Source: Acanthaster planci
Lineage: Eukaryota; Echinodermata; Asteroidea; Valvatida; Acanthasteridae
Assembly: GCF_001949145.1 (NCBI RefSeq)
Contig: NW_019091412.1
Coordinates: forward strand, 682,888-746,887
Length of the DNA stretch: 64,000 nucleotides
Reading direction: 5' to 3'
The position numbers were made by a program, and so were the translations under genes. Positions 12,880 through 24,739 of the stretch are shown piece by piece. Numbering within the stretch: position 1 is the first letter of the stretch; each line of letters opens with the position of its first letter. The notes beneath the pieces are model-generated. The model was given only the letters and a program-made list of their open reading frames with translations, ran no database searches and was not told the origin of the DNA.

Positions 12880-13050
12880 GCAAGCTCGGTGGTTGAGTGG
12901 TTAAGACGTCTACACTAGTAAGTAGGAGGTCGTAGGTTCGAGTCCCTCCCGAGTAAGCTTGTGAATTTTTTTCGCAAGCTCCCGGACAAGCACTGAGCAT
13001 ACAGTGTTTATCAATATACACGTTGGGTAAGGGCAATAAACCGTTATGCA
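12880..13050 (+). mobile_element. tRNA-derived SINE
   Basis: 12880-12957 is tRNA-like, with an A-box-like GGTTGAGTGG next to TTAAGACG, a foldable anticodon-like stem and a B-box GGTTCGAGTCC; the ends can pair as CTCGG/CCGAG. The anticodon loop is eight bases and the T stem pairs poorly, so it is not a functional tRNA gene. A T run and the repeated tail (12975-13050) follow. The head resembles a Ser/Leu-type tRNA without its long variable arm. Confidence 0.7.
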
Positions 13051-13069
13051 GGTATGTTGGTGTCAAAGA

Positions 13070-14580
13070 GCATTGAGGGCGCTAGACAACAATAGTGTAC
13101 ACCACTTCCGGGAAAGCGGACACCACCATAACTGTAGTACTTCGACTGTACTAAAGCTAGAATAAGATTCGAAGATCAATCACTGGATAGGAAAATAATT
13201 AAAGGTTTGTAACTTGTACCTTAAAACTTAGTGTTTTAAATGAGGCCGAAGAAGTCGGATGATATGATTTCAGCAAATAACACGAATAATCGCAATTTTA
13301 GGCGTTGGATGCAATACCGACACGATGCAGACATTTGACGTGGAGTTTTTGTTTGTTTTAGTTTGTTTTCAAAAACCACGAAGCATGTTACGCTACATCT
13401 CAGATGCGGTGTTTTTAGTCATTCAGTTCTCAAACTACACAGGGTGACCAATGCAACTCAAAAGATAACGTTTATTCCCCCCAAATTGTCATATATTAGT
13501 GGTCTGGGGTATCAAAGCATTAGGATGTTTTCTTTTCACAATGCCTTTCTGGATACACCTCCGATATGTCTCTACCTTCTTCATGAACACAAATAACAAA
13601 GCGATGGTGCATTTCTTGGACAGCGTGTCTCACCAGTAATGCATGTTGAGTTCAGTTCAAAAAACTTCTAAAGGTCCCTGGACGGAAACAGTTGCTCACT
13701 GTTAGAACAGGTGACCTAAGTGGCTATTTTTTTAATGGAATGATAGAGGGCAATTAATCAGTCTTCAAATTGGGCACCAATCAAGAGCTGATGATATACT
13801 ACCACTGAAATTCAAACACATACAGTTTTTATCTTTATATGTTAAACGTAGCAATCCTTAAATTGTGGACTGCATTTTTAATACACCCTGCAATTGGAGG
13901 CCCACAGCCTACTTCAGCTACTCGTCTTCCAAGTCAAAAGCTTGTACATGCAAGTTGGTACCATGCCCTTGAAAATTCAGAAGTATCTATCTAAAATAAA
14001 AGACTCCACGTGGGATTAATTCACATGAAGCTCTAACAACATCTTGTGACATACAAATTGGTTCACCTGAAGAGCCTTGGTTAACACGAATGGTATGACT
14101 TCTACAAAACAAGTCGCCACCAGTTGAGTGCTTCAATATCAGACCAGACATTGTGAAATAATGGACCGAGCGAAAGTGTATCCCAGGAACTGACAAACTA
14201 TACCCCTTGAATTTAATGTGTGTCATTTAGGAAGCAAGTACATAGAGATATGACATCACACAAGGACCAGAGCCATCCAATGAGGAGATCCGATGAATTC
14301 AGTACTGACGCCAGGGAGCCGGACAGGGCAGAGGGTGAAAACATATCTCTTACTTAATTATCTTATTGTTACAGCCCGTGTTTCCCTTCAACTGCATACC
14401 ACACGTTCACTTGATCACTTGATTGATACCACCATCACGTCAAGTGCAATCAGACAAAATCACATCTTGCACTAAGTGAGGTCGTAAAATCAAGCCCATA
14501 CTTTACAGTGTATCAATGGCTTATGTGTCAGTTTTTTAAAAGACCAAAAATGATCATTTACATTGAAAGCTACGTCCGGG
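13070..14580. other. Spacer without recognised genes
   Basis: Only short frames on both strands, none with a domain I recognise. No tandem repeat seen. Confidence 0.5.
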
Positions 14581-14583
14581 CCA

Positions 14584-14919
14584 AAACTGAAAGGCATGCG
14601 AAGAAAGTTTTGTGATAGAATACACCGTAATACCATCAAACTTGCCATTATCAGAGCATCCAGTACAAGATGAACTCCCCCCAGCATCCTTGAGTCCAAC
14701 GTCTTCTGTGGAGGCGTCAACCTCTTCTGATGCACGGACGAATCAGACACCATCAAGTGCTGGCGTTCAAGTTACCGTATAGGGTGATGGGCATGTCACT
14801 GTCATAGGAAACGTATTTGGGTCAACTTTCAATCGTGGGGAATCTTCAGCTGGTACAGAACACCAAGAGGCACACGACTCGACTGATCAAGGGAATCAAA
14901 CTCCGGCAGGTAAAGTGAA
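14584..14919 (+). pseudogene. Decayed exon with GDG-V-V-IGNVFG motif
   Basis: One frame is open for about 70 codons from 14590 (a TGA lies at 14584), with Ser/Thr/Pro-rich linker sequence, then SSAGVQVTV, a TAG at 14797-14799, then GDGHVTVIGNVFGSTFN and a Gln/Asp/Ser-rich tail ending CCGGCAG at a good donor (GTAAAG). The motif resembles short amyloid-forming or RHIM-like signalling motifs that sit beside NLR or death-fold proteins in invertebrates; that link is an inference. The stop suggests decay. A diverged second copy of the 3' end and donor lies at 15230-15330. Confidence 0.35.
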
Positions 14920-15179
14920 ATTCTTTGAATATACGGCAGATTTAAAGTTTATTACGTAATGACAAAATGTGCAAGATTACTTGCTGCCACCACTTACTTG
15001 AGTGTAATCGTGGAATTTATCGTCTTTTTATACACGACTTCCACACCGATGGACAAGAAGAGCAAAACATAAAAAAACAAAAAAACACATGAAGCGAGAT
15101 CTGGGACGGAGAGCTCCTCCACCTTTGTTTTGGTCATTCTTTGATTGCAATCTCAGAAATTCGTTACAGACATCTACGG

Positions 15180-15430
15180 TGTTAGGTAACAATACTCTAT
15201 GGTGTGTTTAGGGATTGGGCATGGGGGGTACCTTCCGTCCGATATCTTGCTTAGTATAGCAAAAACCTGTAGAACCAGACTTATCTGACCAAGGGAGCCT
15301 ACCAGCAGGTAACGCAAGATTCCTTGAATACGATTGAGTCCGAATTTTACACGATGAATACTGATGAACATTAAGCTGACTATAGTTCCTCGCTGCCACT
15401 TCTTGTTATGCACTAATCCGGCCACTAGCT
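15180..15430 (+). repeat. Diverged tandem copy of the 14.8-15.0 kb segment
   Basis: CTGACCAAGGGAGCC, then GCAGGTAA and TTCCTTGAATACG, match CTGATCAAGGGAATC, GCAGGTAA and TTCTTTGAATATACG at 14889-14935. The following GCTGCCAC and the preceding GGGCATG also line up. The offset is roughly 390-400 bp, and internal deletions make the rest hard to align by eye. Confidence 0.5.
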
Positions 15431-15699
15431 CAGGTTGGACGTTGTCTTCATTTCATTATGACTGACGTCCATGGTATAAAAGTTGTGAACAAAACGACCA
15501 CAAATTTGGTTCCAATTTGTTCTTGGTTTACCTTGTTGAAGAAACTAATTTTTCACGTTTACAGGCTCTTCGTGGCTTTATTTCTCCGTCTGGGGGGGTT
15601 TAGGAATTTAAGAACGAACTATGGACTGCAAAATCGAGGAAAATAAGTGAGAGACAACGTTACTTTGTAGACGTTATGCATCCGTTCTTGAGTTGTAAA

Positions 15700-16205
15700 G
15701 TCGACTTGGTGAGATAATTTATGTCATCAAGTCTGCTTCTAAAATTCGCTGTGTGGTCTTGGCGAGTACACTGTTCGAAACGTCGAGTTATTCCCCGGTT
15801 CTTCTCAGAACCACACATACTCAAGAGATAAATACATGGTGTTACCGCAATCTTCAAGTTTACTATAGATATAAATTATGTTGTAAGTTGGCTTCATAAT
15901 TCTAGTAAGTCTTTTTGGCGAGATAATCCATGTCATCAAGTGTACAACCTGCAGGCATGAACTGACTACTCACGAGTGAACGCAACCTGCAGCGTATTTT
16001 CTCGCCAAGCCGACTTGCTAGAATTGATAAATCGACTCGACAACAAAATTTATTTCGACGAGTCCACATAGTGAATTCCGAAAGTACACCTGATGACATG
16101 AATTGTATCGCCAAGTCGACTAACTAGAATTAGGAATTCAACTTGAGTATTTAACTTATCTCACCAAGTTGACACAAGCAAAATCCGGAAGTAGACCTGA
16201 CAACA
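15700..16205. repeat. Cluster of inverted repeats (possible nested MITEs)
   Basis: The motif ACTTGG(C/T)GAGATAAtttATGTCATCAAGT occurs forward at 15704-15731 and 15914-15940, and inverted at 16088-16120. Partial inverted copies lie at 15999-16015 and 16160-16178. Arms of about 35 bp could fold 15908-16125 into a long imperfect hairpin. No coding capacity. Confidence 0.6.
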
Positions 16206-17130
16206 AAAACTCAGCCTTTACTCAGCCTTTTTTTAATGGTTGTGTCTGACAGTTGTTATCTTCCGTAGTATTTTACAGTTTGTAATAAACGTGCTGGAAT
16301 GTTCAGATCATGCGTAGTTCATTATGATCGAGGATTGATCGACAAAGAAAGGAAAGTTTAGTCAGGGGCTCTCTATATTTGATGTTAAATCTGGTAACAC
16401 AGTTACTTTCTTCACCTTCCAATATCATGTAAAAAGACGCTGATATTGCCTATTTTAACGGTAACGTCAATAAGTCACTCTTAATCGCTTATGGAGTTAG
16501 ACATTTGAAGTTATTTTAATTACATCGAAGGGAACACTATGTACGAAATGAAAAGCTTTAGACTCATTTGACTTTTCCCCTTCAGACGTTGTCTTAGTTT
16601 CCAAATCGGCCTTCAAAATAAACCAAATTGCCCAAAGACCACCAACTCTGACCAAACAGAATGCATTTCCAACACTATGAATCATTTTTCGCGTAATTTT
16701 GCTTCATTTCCCTCTCAGGCATTCTTTCGACTGACACATGCCACTGATTCAATCAATTAGGGGTGCCCAGAACTACATATCCTTGTATGAACTTCCAGAA
16801 ATCAGACACTTTTGCTCGGAACAAGCTACCAGTATAAGATGAAGGAATGCGTCGACTGCTCTGGCGTCTGCCTTGTAGAATTATTAGGCTTATTCCAATG
16901 GTCGTCTCCTATTAGATGAGAATTCGTCGTCCATTATTACATCGTATAATAATAATAATAATTGTGGAACACTTATGAGGCGCACTGTATTTCACAGTAT
17001 CTGTCATATTTTAATTATCCCTGCTCATTAGGCTGAAATCAACTATCAAAACCTGTCCCAGTGGAATAACTAATATAACTGGCTTCACGACCGTGTAACC
17101 TCCTTATCATCATTATTTTTGATATTATAA
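16206..17130. other. Spacer without recognised genes
   Basis: AT-rich. An ATAATAATAATAAT microsatellite lies near 16946-16961. Nothing else recognised. Confidence 0.5.
16946..16961. repeat. (ATA)n/(AAT)n microsatellite
   Basis: Short run of about five AAT units. Confidence 0.7.
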
Positions 17131-17310
17131 GGCAGGCGTAGCAGGTGGTGGGCACTCCCCCCCCCACAAATTCCAGGTGCCCCCCCCCAAAAAAACGGAT
17201 GAATAGATATTGAACAAGTCGAACAAATACTTGCTCCAAGAACCCACATCAATGAAAGATGCTGGTGCCCCCTTTGTGCCCCCTCGAGTACAATCCTAGC
17301 TACGCCACTG
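17131..17310. mobile_element. Non-autonomous TIR element (MITE-like), copy 1
   Basis: Ends carry inverted GGCGTAGC and GCTACGCC; the right end reads GCTACGCCACTG. The interior shares ACAAATTCCA(G/A)GTGCCCCCCCCC, GATATTGAACAAG and GGTGCCCC with copy 2 at 36477-36692, in the same orientation. No coding sequence. Confidence 0.7.
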
Positions 17311-17856
17311 TTAGGAGGACAAAGTGTCCATTAAAGTTTAAAGTCAAGTCAAGAGCATGCATCTGCATCGGTAAGAGCAGTTTGATGTAATAATGCTGCC
17401 AGAGTGTTCGTGTGAAAGAAGGTCAAGGGTTTAATATGTGGGGCAACTTTTGCCGTTGCTTCTGAGGGAAAGAGGAAAGTCAACATTACTGGTGAGTGCT
17501 ACGATAAATCTTGAAAAGCGGGTGTTAAAAATTAACAGAGTCAAATGTAACCGTTCTGTCTTTGTAAAAAGCCATGAGCTGTGTCTTCACTCACGATAAC
17601 AGTTAGACACTCAAGTGATATGCAGCACACAAGTAAAATCATCGCTTTAAAGTTGCATTGACCAAAACTACTGACTGAGTGACACTGAACTTCTTGAAAG
17701 TGTTTGAAAAAAATATATCGTACGATAGCGTGAACTACCCTACTTACCAACAACACGTTTGTTTCAAAGCAGTGAGTTGTGCTAATGACTGAACATCGGA
17801 GTGTAAACCATCTATACTCTTCAGTTAGAATCACCAGCTTGAAAGAATTCAGCTAC
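17311..17856. other. Putative 5' region of the first class C receptor
   Basis: No strong promoter element identified. The receptor frame is open from about 17779 but the first residues look non-signal-like; the ATG at 17857 is preferred. Confidence 0.4.
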
Positions 17857-20800
17857 ATGGCAATGTTGGTGTCAGCCCCTGTCACATTGCGTAAAGCATT
17901 AGTAATCTTGTGCTTGCCATTAATAGCAGTATCACTGTCCTTGAACGGTCAGTTGTCGTACGCCCGAAGAGGAGACATTAACCTCGGCGGGCTCATTCCA
18001 GTTCACTTCGGTGATTGTGATTCAACTCCCACGATGTGGTCCCTGCAGCTGGTTTAAGCCATGATTTTCGCGATTGACAAAATCAACAATAGAAGCGATC
18101 TTTTACCAGGGATACGTGTGGGATTCGACATTCGGGACACTTGCTTCAACGAAGATTTTGGTCTGTGGTCTGCTCTGTCTCTGATCAATAACGGTGCTTC
18201 GGTGACGAATTTCCTGATTAACACTCCGTCATGTAAGAATAATTCTAGGAATATTTCAGAAAATATCGCTGGAATTGTTGGACCGATGAAAAGCACCGTT
18301 AGCATCGTTGTAGGATCACTGGCCGATCTGTACGAGGTGCCAATGATCGCATTTGCAGCTACCAGCGAGGAACTGAGCGACAAGGAGAAGGAGAGATTCC
18401 CGTTCTTCCTGCGGACTGTCCCGCCTGATCGTCTTCAGGTCGAAGCAATGGTCGACATCATAACCCACATGGAATGGACTTACGTGTCAATCGTATATCT
18501 GGCCGACACCTACGGCATTCGAGGCGCCCATGCCTTGGCTAGCCTTGCTGAAAATCGAGGCATCTGTGTGGCTCTCTTACTTCCCATCCAACAGGTGCCA
18601 ACGCCAGCCGAATCGGAGGAGATTGCGACCTTGATATTGGGAAAACCTAAGGCCCGAGTTATTGTTGTCTTTGCAGGACCAGAACCTGCCACTAAACTAG
18701 TTAATGCTGTGGAAAGTGCGAGTGGCGTAAAAGACCACTTCATTTGGCTGGGTAGTGAAAGTTGGACTCACAGTTTATTCAGACTAAACAAAACACCACC
18801 TGCGGGTGCTCTATTCTTAAACCTTTACAACCCGCAGCTAGTTGGGTTCTTCAAGCACATATCGAGCCTTAAGAGGGACACTATTCGTAAGAATCCATGG
18901 TTTGACATCTTTTTCAGTCGTTGGGAAGCAACTTATAATTGCACTGTGTGGGTTGATGAGCAATGTGGTAAACCGCATCTTGAGCAGTACACGTCAACAA
19001 GTCCTATGGCGCCTCTCACTGATGCGGTCTATGCATTTGCATACGCACTTGACTCTCTCATCAACATCTCTAACTCCACTATAGTGAATGGCAGAGAACT
19101 TTTGGACCACTTGAAAGAGGTAAGATTCGATGGACAGAGGGGCCACTTTCAGTAGATACCTTCTGAAGAATGCTCAGTTTGACGAGGATGGAAAGTTCAG
19201 GCTGGTTAATGTCGGTCTCTGGGACGCTTTAGCTTCCTCCGACCATCTTACATTCAGCAGTGAGATCATCTGGATGACTGGGTTGACAGACATTCCACAA
19301 TCTACCTGTAAATGCTGCTTCGGATGCTTTCCTTGCGAATCTCACGCTATCGTCGTTAACAACAGTACAGAGTGTAAGGAGTGTGAAGAGACCAGGTGGC
19401 CAGATGAGCTACGTTTGTCCTGTGCCCCTATCATCCCTACACTTATCGACTGGGCTGACCCTTTGCACCTGTCTATAACAACCCTGTCGTGCATAGGTTT
19501 AGTTCTGTCCTCAGTGGTGGCGGCTGGACTGGCAGTAAATCGTAACCACAGCATAATCAAGGCTACCAGCCGTGAGCTAAGCTGTGTCAACGTCTTTGGC
19601 CTCATTCTAGCCTTTGTCTCCACTTTTCTTCTGATTTCCCAACCTTCGACTATCAGCTGCTGCGTGTCCCAGGCTATGGTAAGCCTCTGCTCTACGCTGG
19701 CCTATGCACCGATCCTCCTGAAAGTTAGTAGGATCTATCGGATATTCCGAGCTGGCAAGAGATCTGCTCGTCGCCCAGGTCTCATCTCGCCGGGAGTGCA
19801 GCTGGCCATGGTAACTGTGCTTGTCATGATTCAGGTGTGTATGCAAAGTTAGACACCATTGTAAGACAACTTTGCTGACACATTCCACAGAATGTAAAAC
19901 ATTCAGTAGATGACAGAATTTATCTCATATATCCTTCCAAGATAACTTGTCTTCTTGCAAAGCTGAGAAGACATAATGTTGCCATCTTTGTGAGACCGAC
20001 ACTTAAAATCTTCTCAATTCGGAACCTCTTTCTGTATCACGATATCGTTAAAAGAATTTCATTTCTTTGAATCTCTTGTAAAGCGAGACTTTTGGCTTTA
20101 TTGGCGAGTAGGGACACACTACAGAAAACCCACTGAAAGAACAAACATCGTCAGGTACCCGTCAGCATCATTACTATGGCATGGTTGCACCTTAGGCCAC
20201 ATCGTGGCAATGGAACTGTTGGTACGGGAAAGTAGCGCGATGTTGCCGTGTTGACATACCGCTGTTTGTAATTAAGCCACGACGCTGCGTCAGCCCTCTG
20301 GAATTTTGTATGTTGAGTTTTCTTTGTTTCAGACTTTACACGTCCGTATAGTCCACCCTGCAGTGGATAATATTTTAGCCGCGTTGGTGCGATTCTACCT
20401 CGATAGATTATTTATTGTTAATTGAAAGATGGTGGTTAAAGACTACAGATATTCCAAAACATTCCTGACGGACATCAAACAATAATTTGATGATTCAAGT
20501 TTAGTTCTATTTTTCTTAGCGCATCTAACAACACGACCACTTTAGCAGGATGAATCATTTTATAAACTTAATTGCCATTCCAGTGGATGTCTGTACAGTA
20601 AATTAAGTTCTAATACACACGTGTTTGCCAAGAAATTAAATTACTTTCAAGTACGCCTGCATACAATTGAAATATTGTGAAAATTGCGCTACGTTGTTGA
20701 CGAGTGCCTTTGGAAAGACGGAAGGTAGGTTCATTATATCAGTGGATGTTGACATATAGTTGCCCGGAGACCATTTTACACGCACAATTTAAAACCATAT

Positions 20801-22795
20801 TGATAGACCATGGAAATACGTGTTTATATGCATGGTAAGACCGATTAGGCATGCTTTGGCAGTGTCCCGACGCCTGTCGCGCTTTAAATAGATGTGCTTA
20901 AAGTAAACATCGGCCCTGTTAATGTTCAGAGTATAAAACAGCTGTGGGGATTAAAGCCACATTTGCCAGAGCCATCATGCCCAGACTATGGATCAAATGT
21001 TAGTCTTACAAATAAACGTATTTGGTATTGTCTGGAACAATCGTCCCAAGCCCCTTCTCTCCAAAGGAAATTTCGAAACGCTGTCTTCACTTAACACCTG
21101 AACCAACTTAACACAACATAGGGAGGTTTGTGCATATAACTGTGCAGCCTCCATGTCTTCAATGGCAACACTGGCAATATTGTTTGCGGTTTTAAAGATT
21201 TAGGAAATTACAACAACAAAATATATTCAAATAGGCCTATCAACAAACAAAGGCGACTACTGGTTACCTATTCCAATATTTCACACATCATACACCCCCT
21301 CCTAGAATAATACTTAGGTTGTTAGTCACATACACGTGTCTAGAGTTGACTTCTAGTCCTTACCATGAAAACATTCAAATAATGTTTAAGAAAAAGAAAA
21401 GTTGTTTTAATTTTCTATGACTAGTTTTATTTTCTATAAATAACTGTTAGTGGAGAGGTGGATTATTTACCGTGACTGGGTCACAAGATTTAGCAAATCA
21501 TTGACCGCTACAGACACTCAGCCACACATCTTACGTCTTACCTCAAAAGTCTTGAAAGCATGAAGCAAGCATGCATTATTTTACCAATTAGAGAGTGCGC
21601 TATCCATCGATCAAAGTCACTTTCAATTAGGCCGCACAACCTTAATGGAAGAGAAAAAAAGGAAATATGCTTGTGCCCAAATAGATGTTTGTCCTGTGAG
21701 GCCATTTGCGATGGCATGATCTAATATTTTGGCTGAGAGAAAAAATTAAGAGTCGTAGTGAACGTATTTTAAAAGGAGCTGTAGACACTGATATGAATTG
21801 TGTTCTTGTCGAGTGAATGTTGTTTATGTTAAAATGTTAGTCGAGTGTAGGTTGGGGACAGCTACACGAAAGAACGAAACTATTATAAATGAAGCCCACA
21901 GAAACCAAACGCAGACGACGGACAATGTAACAGACGCAACTTTAACCAATACACAAAGTGGTGTAGGATTTTATTCGTAAAAAGCAAAGGTAAATCGTCA
22001 GGAAAATTACAGGAATGGCAGACGTATTTTAAAGTTTTGCGAACAATAAAAATTTGATCGCTAGTGTTACTTAAATCTTTGTTTTGAATCTAAACTTTTT
22101 ATAGCAATCACCATACACGCTGCACACCTTCTCAAAATTGTTTTCGGTTAACTGTTTCGTCCATTTTGTGTTTGTTTATGTAGGATATTATGAATCCTCA
22201 TTTACAAATTACGTCGACATGAATTGTGTTTATTTCCCGCATTTTGCCATCTTAAAACCCACAGGTTGTTTGCATCATCTTGACATCAGCAATGGGACCC
22301 TGCGAGCCAGAGTACTTGGTTCCTATTCCAAGGGACGGCCATCTTGAATTGTACTGCAACATCAGCATCGGTTTTCTGGTGTCGTGCGCATACAACCGGG
22401 TGCTTATCCTGGGCTGCTGCGTGTTTGCGTTCCTGGCCCGCAAGGTGCCAGACAACTACAACGAGTTCAAGTTCATCGGAGTCAGCGTGTACTCGACACT
22501 TTTGGCGTGCCTGGCGGCCATACCAGTGTACTCCACCGCCCAAGATGCCTCACAGAAGGTTGCTGCATTCTGTCTGGCTGTGCTGCTTAACGCCTACCTA
22601 ACCGTGGCTTGTGTCTACATCCCCAAGCTGTACGCCATACGGTTTATTAGCCCGCCTTCATCAACCGACAATCATGCGTTGACAAATGGAGCGCATACTC
22701 CCAACACTCAGTCCACAAACACCCGCGTGCATCCCATGGCAGCTCTCTGGGCCGATAAAACAGGAAGGGTTCAAGCAAACCCTCTGAGGGAGTAG
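17857..22795 (+). pseudogene. Metabotropic-glutamate-receptor-like class C GPCR, two exons, damaged
   Basis: Exon 1 17857-19834, exon 2 22265-22795, phase-0 intron after Gln (CAG, then GTGTGT; acceptor CCACAG). It encodes a signal peptide (M at 17857, hydrophobic ALVILCLPLIAVSLSL), a Venus-flytrap domain (VGFDIRDTC, GIVGP, FAATSEELSDK, VPPDR, NPWFD), a cysteine-rich domain, TM1-4 in exon 1 (KATSRELS, FRAGKRSARRP) and TM5-7 in exon 2 (RKVPDNYNEFKFIGVSVYST, PKLY). Three lesions separate it from its paralogue at 45135: TAA at 18055-18057 where the family has Glu (mGluR1 Glu80); a frame change near 19140-19155 where a GDPPG-type segment of about 9 codons is missing, consistent with a deletion of about 26 bases; and about 15 residues missing from the cysteine-rich domain near 19306. 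Exon 2 is undamaged. Probable pseudogene or null allele; sequencing error would need three independent events. Confidence 0.8.
19835..22264 (+). other. Intron of the damaged class C receptor
   Basis: 2.4 kb, AT-rich. No other gene recognised on either strand. Confidence 0.7.
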
Positions 22796-23440
22796 GTTGG
22801 ACTACACAACTAGCTTACGCCTCTTCTCGTATTGTTCCACAAATATCTTACCGCACGCGTTAAAACCGTACTAAATATTATTAAATTTGCACCCTCACAA
22901 AAGCTAGCGCCAACTTTTTTTTAGTTCAAGCAAAAAAAGAGAGGCTTGAAGTAATGTTTATTTTATCCGATCGTTTTAGTAAAATCATTTCACTGCATTT
23001 CACTGAACAGTGACTTTATTGTATTACTTTCTTTTCCTTTGACTTGTACATTTCTGTGCCGTCTTTAAATATCACAAACTGCGTCTTTAATACAGCAGGT
23101 ACAAATTTGATTAATTAGAACAGCTTGGGGACCCAAAGGATGTAGAGTAAGTAGCAGAGATATAAAAGCAAAACCAACCAACTGAACCCAAACAAAGCAA
23201 ACACAAAACCTCTCTTGGTGTCCCTTTCTTACACAGTTGGATTCCTTCTTCTCATTACGACGTCTCTTTAAGCTGAGCATTTTAACGTTAATATTAACAC
23301 CAGCTTATGATACCTTTAAACACGAATTAAACATCTATTTATGCTTGGCATATAACAGTAATCTTGTATACAACGTGCCGAAAGCCAGACATATTTCGAG
23401 TTGTTTGTACGGCGGATATCAATCAGCACAGAAATGAGCC

Positions 23441-23446
23441 AATAAA
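23441..23446 (+). terminator. Possible polyadenylation signal AATAAA
   Basis: First clear AATAAA after the receptor stop at 22795, about 650 bases downstream. Distance and AT content make it tentative. Confidence 0.3.
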
Positions 23447-24739
23447 ACTGACGGAAAGATGAAAGGACAACACAAACTGCTTTCCATAATGAACGATGTA
23501 CTGAATATTACAACTATACAGTGCCCAACCATTTCCAAAATAAAACCGTGTGCACGTAACTTAGATTTGAGGTCTCCCACAATAAATTGACTTTAGGAGT
23601 TATTTATTGTTCATTTAGGTTTGTATTTTCTTGTGGTGTGGGACTGATCGTCGTTGACGTAACATAATGCTGAGCCGTGATACAACTATTAAATACGCTG
23701 AGAACACAGACTTGAAGGGGGATAGGCGCGCCTTCATGTCCGTGTTTATCCGCGTCTCCTTTCAGTAAGTGAAAAATTTGTATTTTGAAGCACGGCTTTT
23801 TGTCCATGAACAACATAAATGGTTTGATTTTGGAGTCATGTGAGGATTGTACCTTCAAAGACTCTAGGTGCTCCACCAATGGACGGCACAAAGTGCAGGG
23901 AATTTATGCTCCAAACTGACGAAGGGTAATGCACGATGTCGTCTAGGGACTAGCATAGGACTGGATGTGCTGCACAACAATTACACAAGGGGATTCGAAC
24001 CCACGGTTACCGTGACCTTTGATAAAAAGAGTTGCAGTTTCTTGCATTGTGTCGTTACGATTCTACCTGGAAGAAAACAATTGACAAATCCACTCTTGGC
24101 AAACCCCCTGTAAGGCGTTTCCATGACAGCGGAAATTCCTATTAACTCTCTTCTGAACCGAGCACAACATCACAACCCGCATTTGTAATTTCCAATCAAC
24201 TGAAGTCTCAACGGATGACTGCATTTTTAATTATTAAAAAACCAGTTTCCTTTACAAACCACGCCAGTACTGACGGCCTGATACCAGCATCAACTAAATA
24301 CCTTTTAACAATGACGTGCCAAACCTAAAACGTACAGCCAAATGCTCAGTTGTCAGGTTTCCTGTGAACATCAGGGTGCAATTTGAAAGCAAACAAAAAT
24401 TCACTGAAATTGGAAAAAAACATAAATCATCTGTGAGTTGGGACACCATCTTGGAGCGGAGACATGTATTGGGGTAAGTAGTTTGCTGCAGTTATTCTTT
24501 TTAAAATCATTCGGTTCAATAAAGTTTCCATAATTATGTTGCAATTTTTCTTTCACAGTAACCGATGCCGATACAATATGTCTGCTGTATAATGCAGTGG
24601 TAGAAAGTATATTGTTGATGCATTAGCGCAGTGAAAGAATCAACGGGGCAAACCAGAGTATTTGAATCACACATTCAAAAAAAAAAAAACACCCACTCAC
24701 ACACATTTCTGGAGGTAAGTCCATTTTGTTGAGGCCTAG

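Noticed and set aside
12880-12957. Functional tRNA gene
   Set aside because: Eight-base anticodon loop, poor T stem and attachment to a repeated tail indicate a SINE head.
19120-19152. A 33-bp intron (GTAAGA to TTTCAG) explaining the receptor frameshift
   Set aside because: Too short for a normal animal intron and its removal leaves the TAG in frame.
23930-24080. Possible minus-strand tRNA around a GGGTTCGAATCCC word
   Set aside because: No A box, acceptor stem or anticodon arm at the right distance.
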